From Aurantiacibacter rhizosphaerae (GTDB taxonomy: Bacteria; Pseudomonadota; Alphaproteobacteria; Sphingomonadales; Sphingomonadaceae): DNA of 64,000 nt. The stretch lies in NCBI RefSeq assembly GCF_009807005.1, contig NZ_WUBR01000003.1, forward strand, positions 248,001 to 312,000. Direction: 5' to 3'. The position numbers were made by a program, and so were the translations under genes. Positions 63,561 to 64,000 of this stretch are shown piece by piece; the first letter of the stretch is position 1; every line of letters begins with the position of its first letter. The notes beneath the pieces are model-generated. The model did not search any database. It was not told the DNA's origin and worked only from the letters and a program-made list of their open reading frames with translations.

Positions 63561-64000
63561 ATGAGTGACCAGAACCTTCAGCAAAAGCTGGACGCACAAG
63601 GCGACGTTGTCGAATTCCTGCGCAACCAGCAGGTTGGCCCCAATGCCTATCCCGGCGTTCCGGCCGAATATTCCAACTGGCGCAAGGAACAGAAGGGCTG
63701 GGCCGATACCTGCGTTCTGTTCAACCAGAGCTATCACATGGTGGAACTGTATGTCCGCGGCCCTGATGCCATGGCGCTGCTGGAATATACCGCAATCAAC
63801 AGCTTCAAGAACTTTGCCGTCAACAAGGCGAAGCAATACGTGCCCGTCACGCCCGATGGCTATGTGATCGGCGACGTGATCCTGTTCTACCTCGACGAAA
63901 ACGAATTCAGCCTGGTGGGTCGCGCCCCGGCAATCGAGTGGGTGGAATTCCACGCACAATATCCCAAGCCCGATGGCAGCAAGTGGGACGTAACCGTCGA
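63561..64000 (+). CDS. LigM/DesA-like tetrahydrofolate-dependent O-demethylase, N-terminal part (runs off the window)
   Basis: The first 146 codons of a GcvT-family aminomethyltransferase-like protein. The start QKLDAQGDVVEFLRNQQVG, EYSNWRKEQKGWADTCVLFN, HMVELYVRGPDAMALLEYTAIN and KQYVPVTPDGYVIGDVILFY resemble LigM and DesA of Sphingobium, which move methyl groups from vanillate or syringate to THF. The ATG has TAGGAGAGG upstream. Its substrate cannot be told from this part. The divergent metF2-purU-folD operon fits the role. DMSP demethylase-like activity is the main alternative. Confidence 0.82.
   Translation, partial: MSDQNLQQKLDAQGDVVEFLRNQQVGPNAYPGVPAEYSNWRKEQKGWADTCVLFNQSYHMVELYVRGPDAMALLEYTAINSFKNFAVNKAKQYVPVTPDGYVIGDVILFYLDENEFSLVGRAPAIEWVEFHAQYPKPDGSKWDVTV

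Overview
The window looks like a GC-rich chromosomal segment from an alphaproteobacterium, most likely order Sphingomonadales and perhaps an Erythrobacteraceae-like genus. The reasons are a methionine synthase split into two polypeptides beside an ArsR-methyltransferase fusion, a mitochondrial-type complex I subunit (NDUFA12), a Caulobacter-style cpa/tad pilus locus, a large TonB-dependent receptor with a Tat-exported sulfatase, a LigM-like O-demethylase, and widespread ATGA-type gene overlaps. The lineage is inferred from gene content, not from a marker-gene comparison. I saw no transposase, integrase, prophage gene, CRISPR array or rRNA.

Layout. 1-235: end of a small membrane protein. 236-12376: complete Flp/Tad pilus locus (pilin, cpaB, cpaC, small lipoprotein, three TadE/TadG-like pseudopilins, cpaE, cpaF, tadB, tadC, TPR lipoprotein, prepilin peptidase last). 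12399-18087: metH2, metH1 and metF on the minus strand, divergent from an ArsR-methyltransferase regulator, with ATATC palindromes between. 18284-22287: exopolysaccharide co-polymerase/tyrosine kinase gene broken by an in-frame TAG, then an ABC exporter. 22444-26735: CheB-CheR-PAS-HWE kinase with a single-domain receiver. 26941-37997: LysR, fused 5-oxoprolinase and DUF2891 protein, divergent from TonB receptor, sulfatase and TonB-like protein. 38136-43030: DUF2721, PHA-granule-type, XpaC-like and TelA proteins, DUF389 protein, and a MAPEG gene with an early TGA. 43052-47654: fatty acyl-AMP ligase, recX, DUF192 lipoprotein, NDUFA12, DUF2155 lipoprotein, aat. 47747-54040: tRNA-Trp, secE, nusG, rplK and rplA, interleaved with a 48-residue gene, an AGCS symporter, a PspA-like gene and a CPBP protease. 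54360-57590: autotransporter serine protease. 57662-64000: a one-carbon module (metF2, purU, folD, Baeyer-Villiger-type monooxygenase, cinA-like) divergent from an alpha/beta hydrolase and the start of a LigM-like tetrahydrofolate-dependent demethylase.

How genes work together. The pilus locus carries every core part of a Tad machine, including its own peptidase. The met genes take methylene-THF to methyl-THF and then methionine, and the divergent regulator probably reads S-adenosyl compounds. At the right end the flow runs the other way: methyl groups removed by the LigM-like enzyme would be oxidised by MetF2 and FolD and released as formate by PurU. The most rewarding points are this demethylation module with its promoter/operator, the two in-frame stop codons, the small gene behind an EcfG-like promoter, and membrane-stress genes lying inside the secE-nusG-rplK-rplA neighbourhood.
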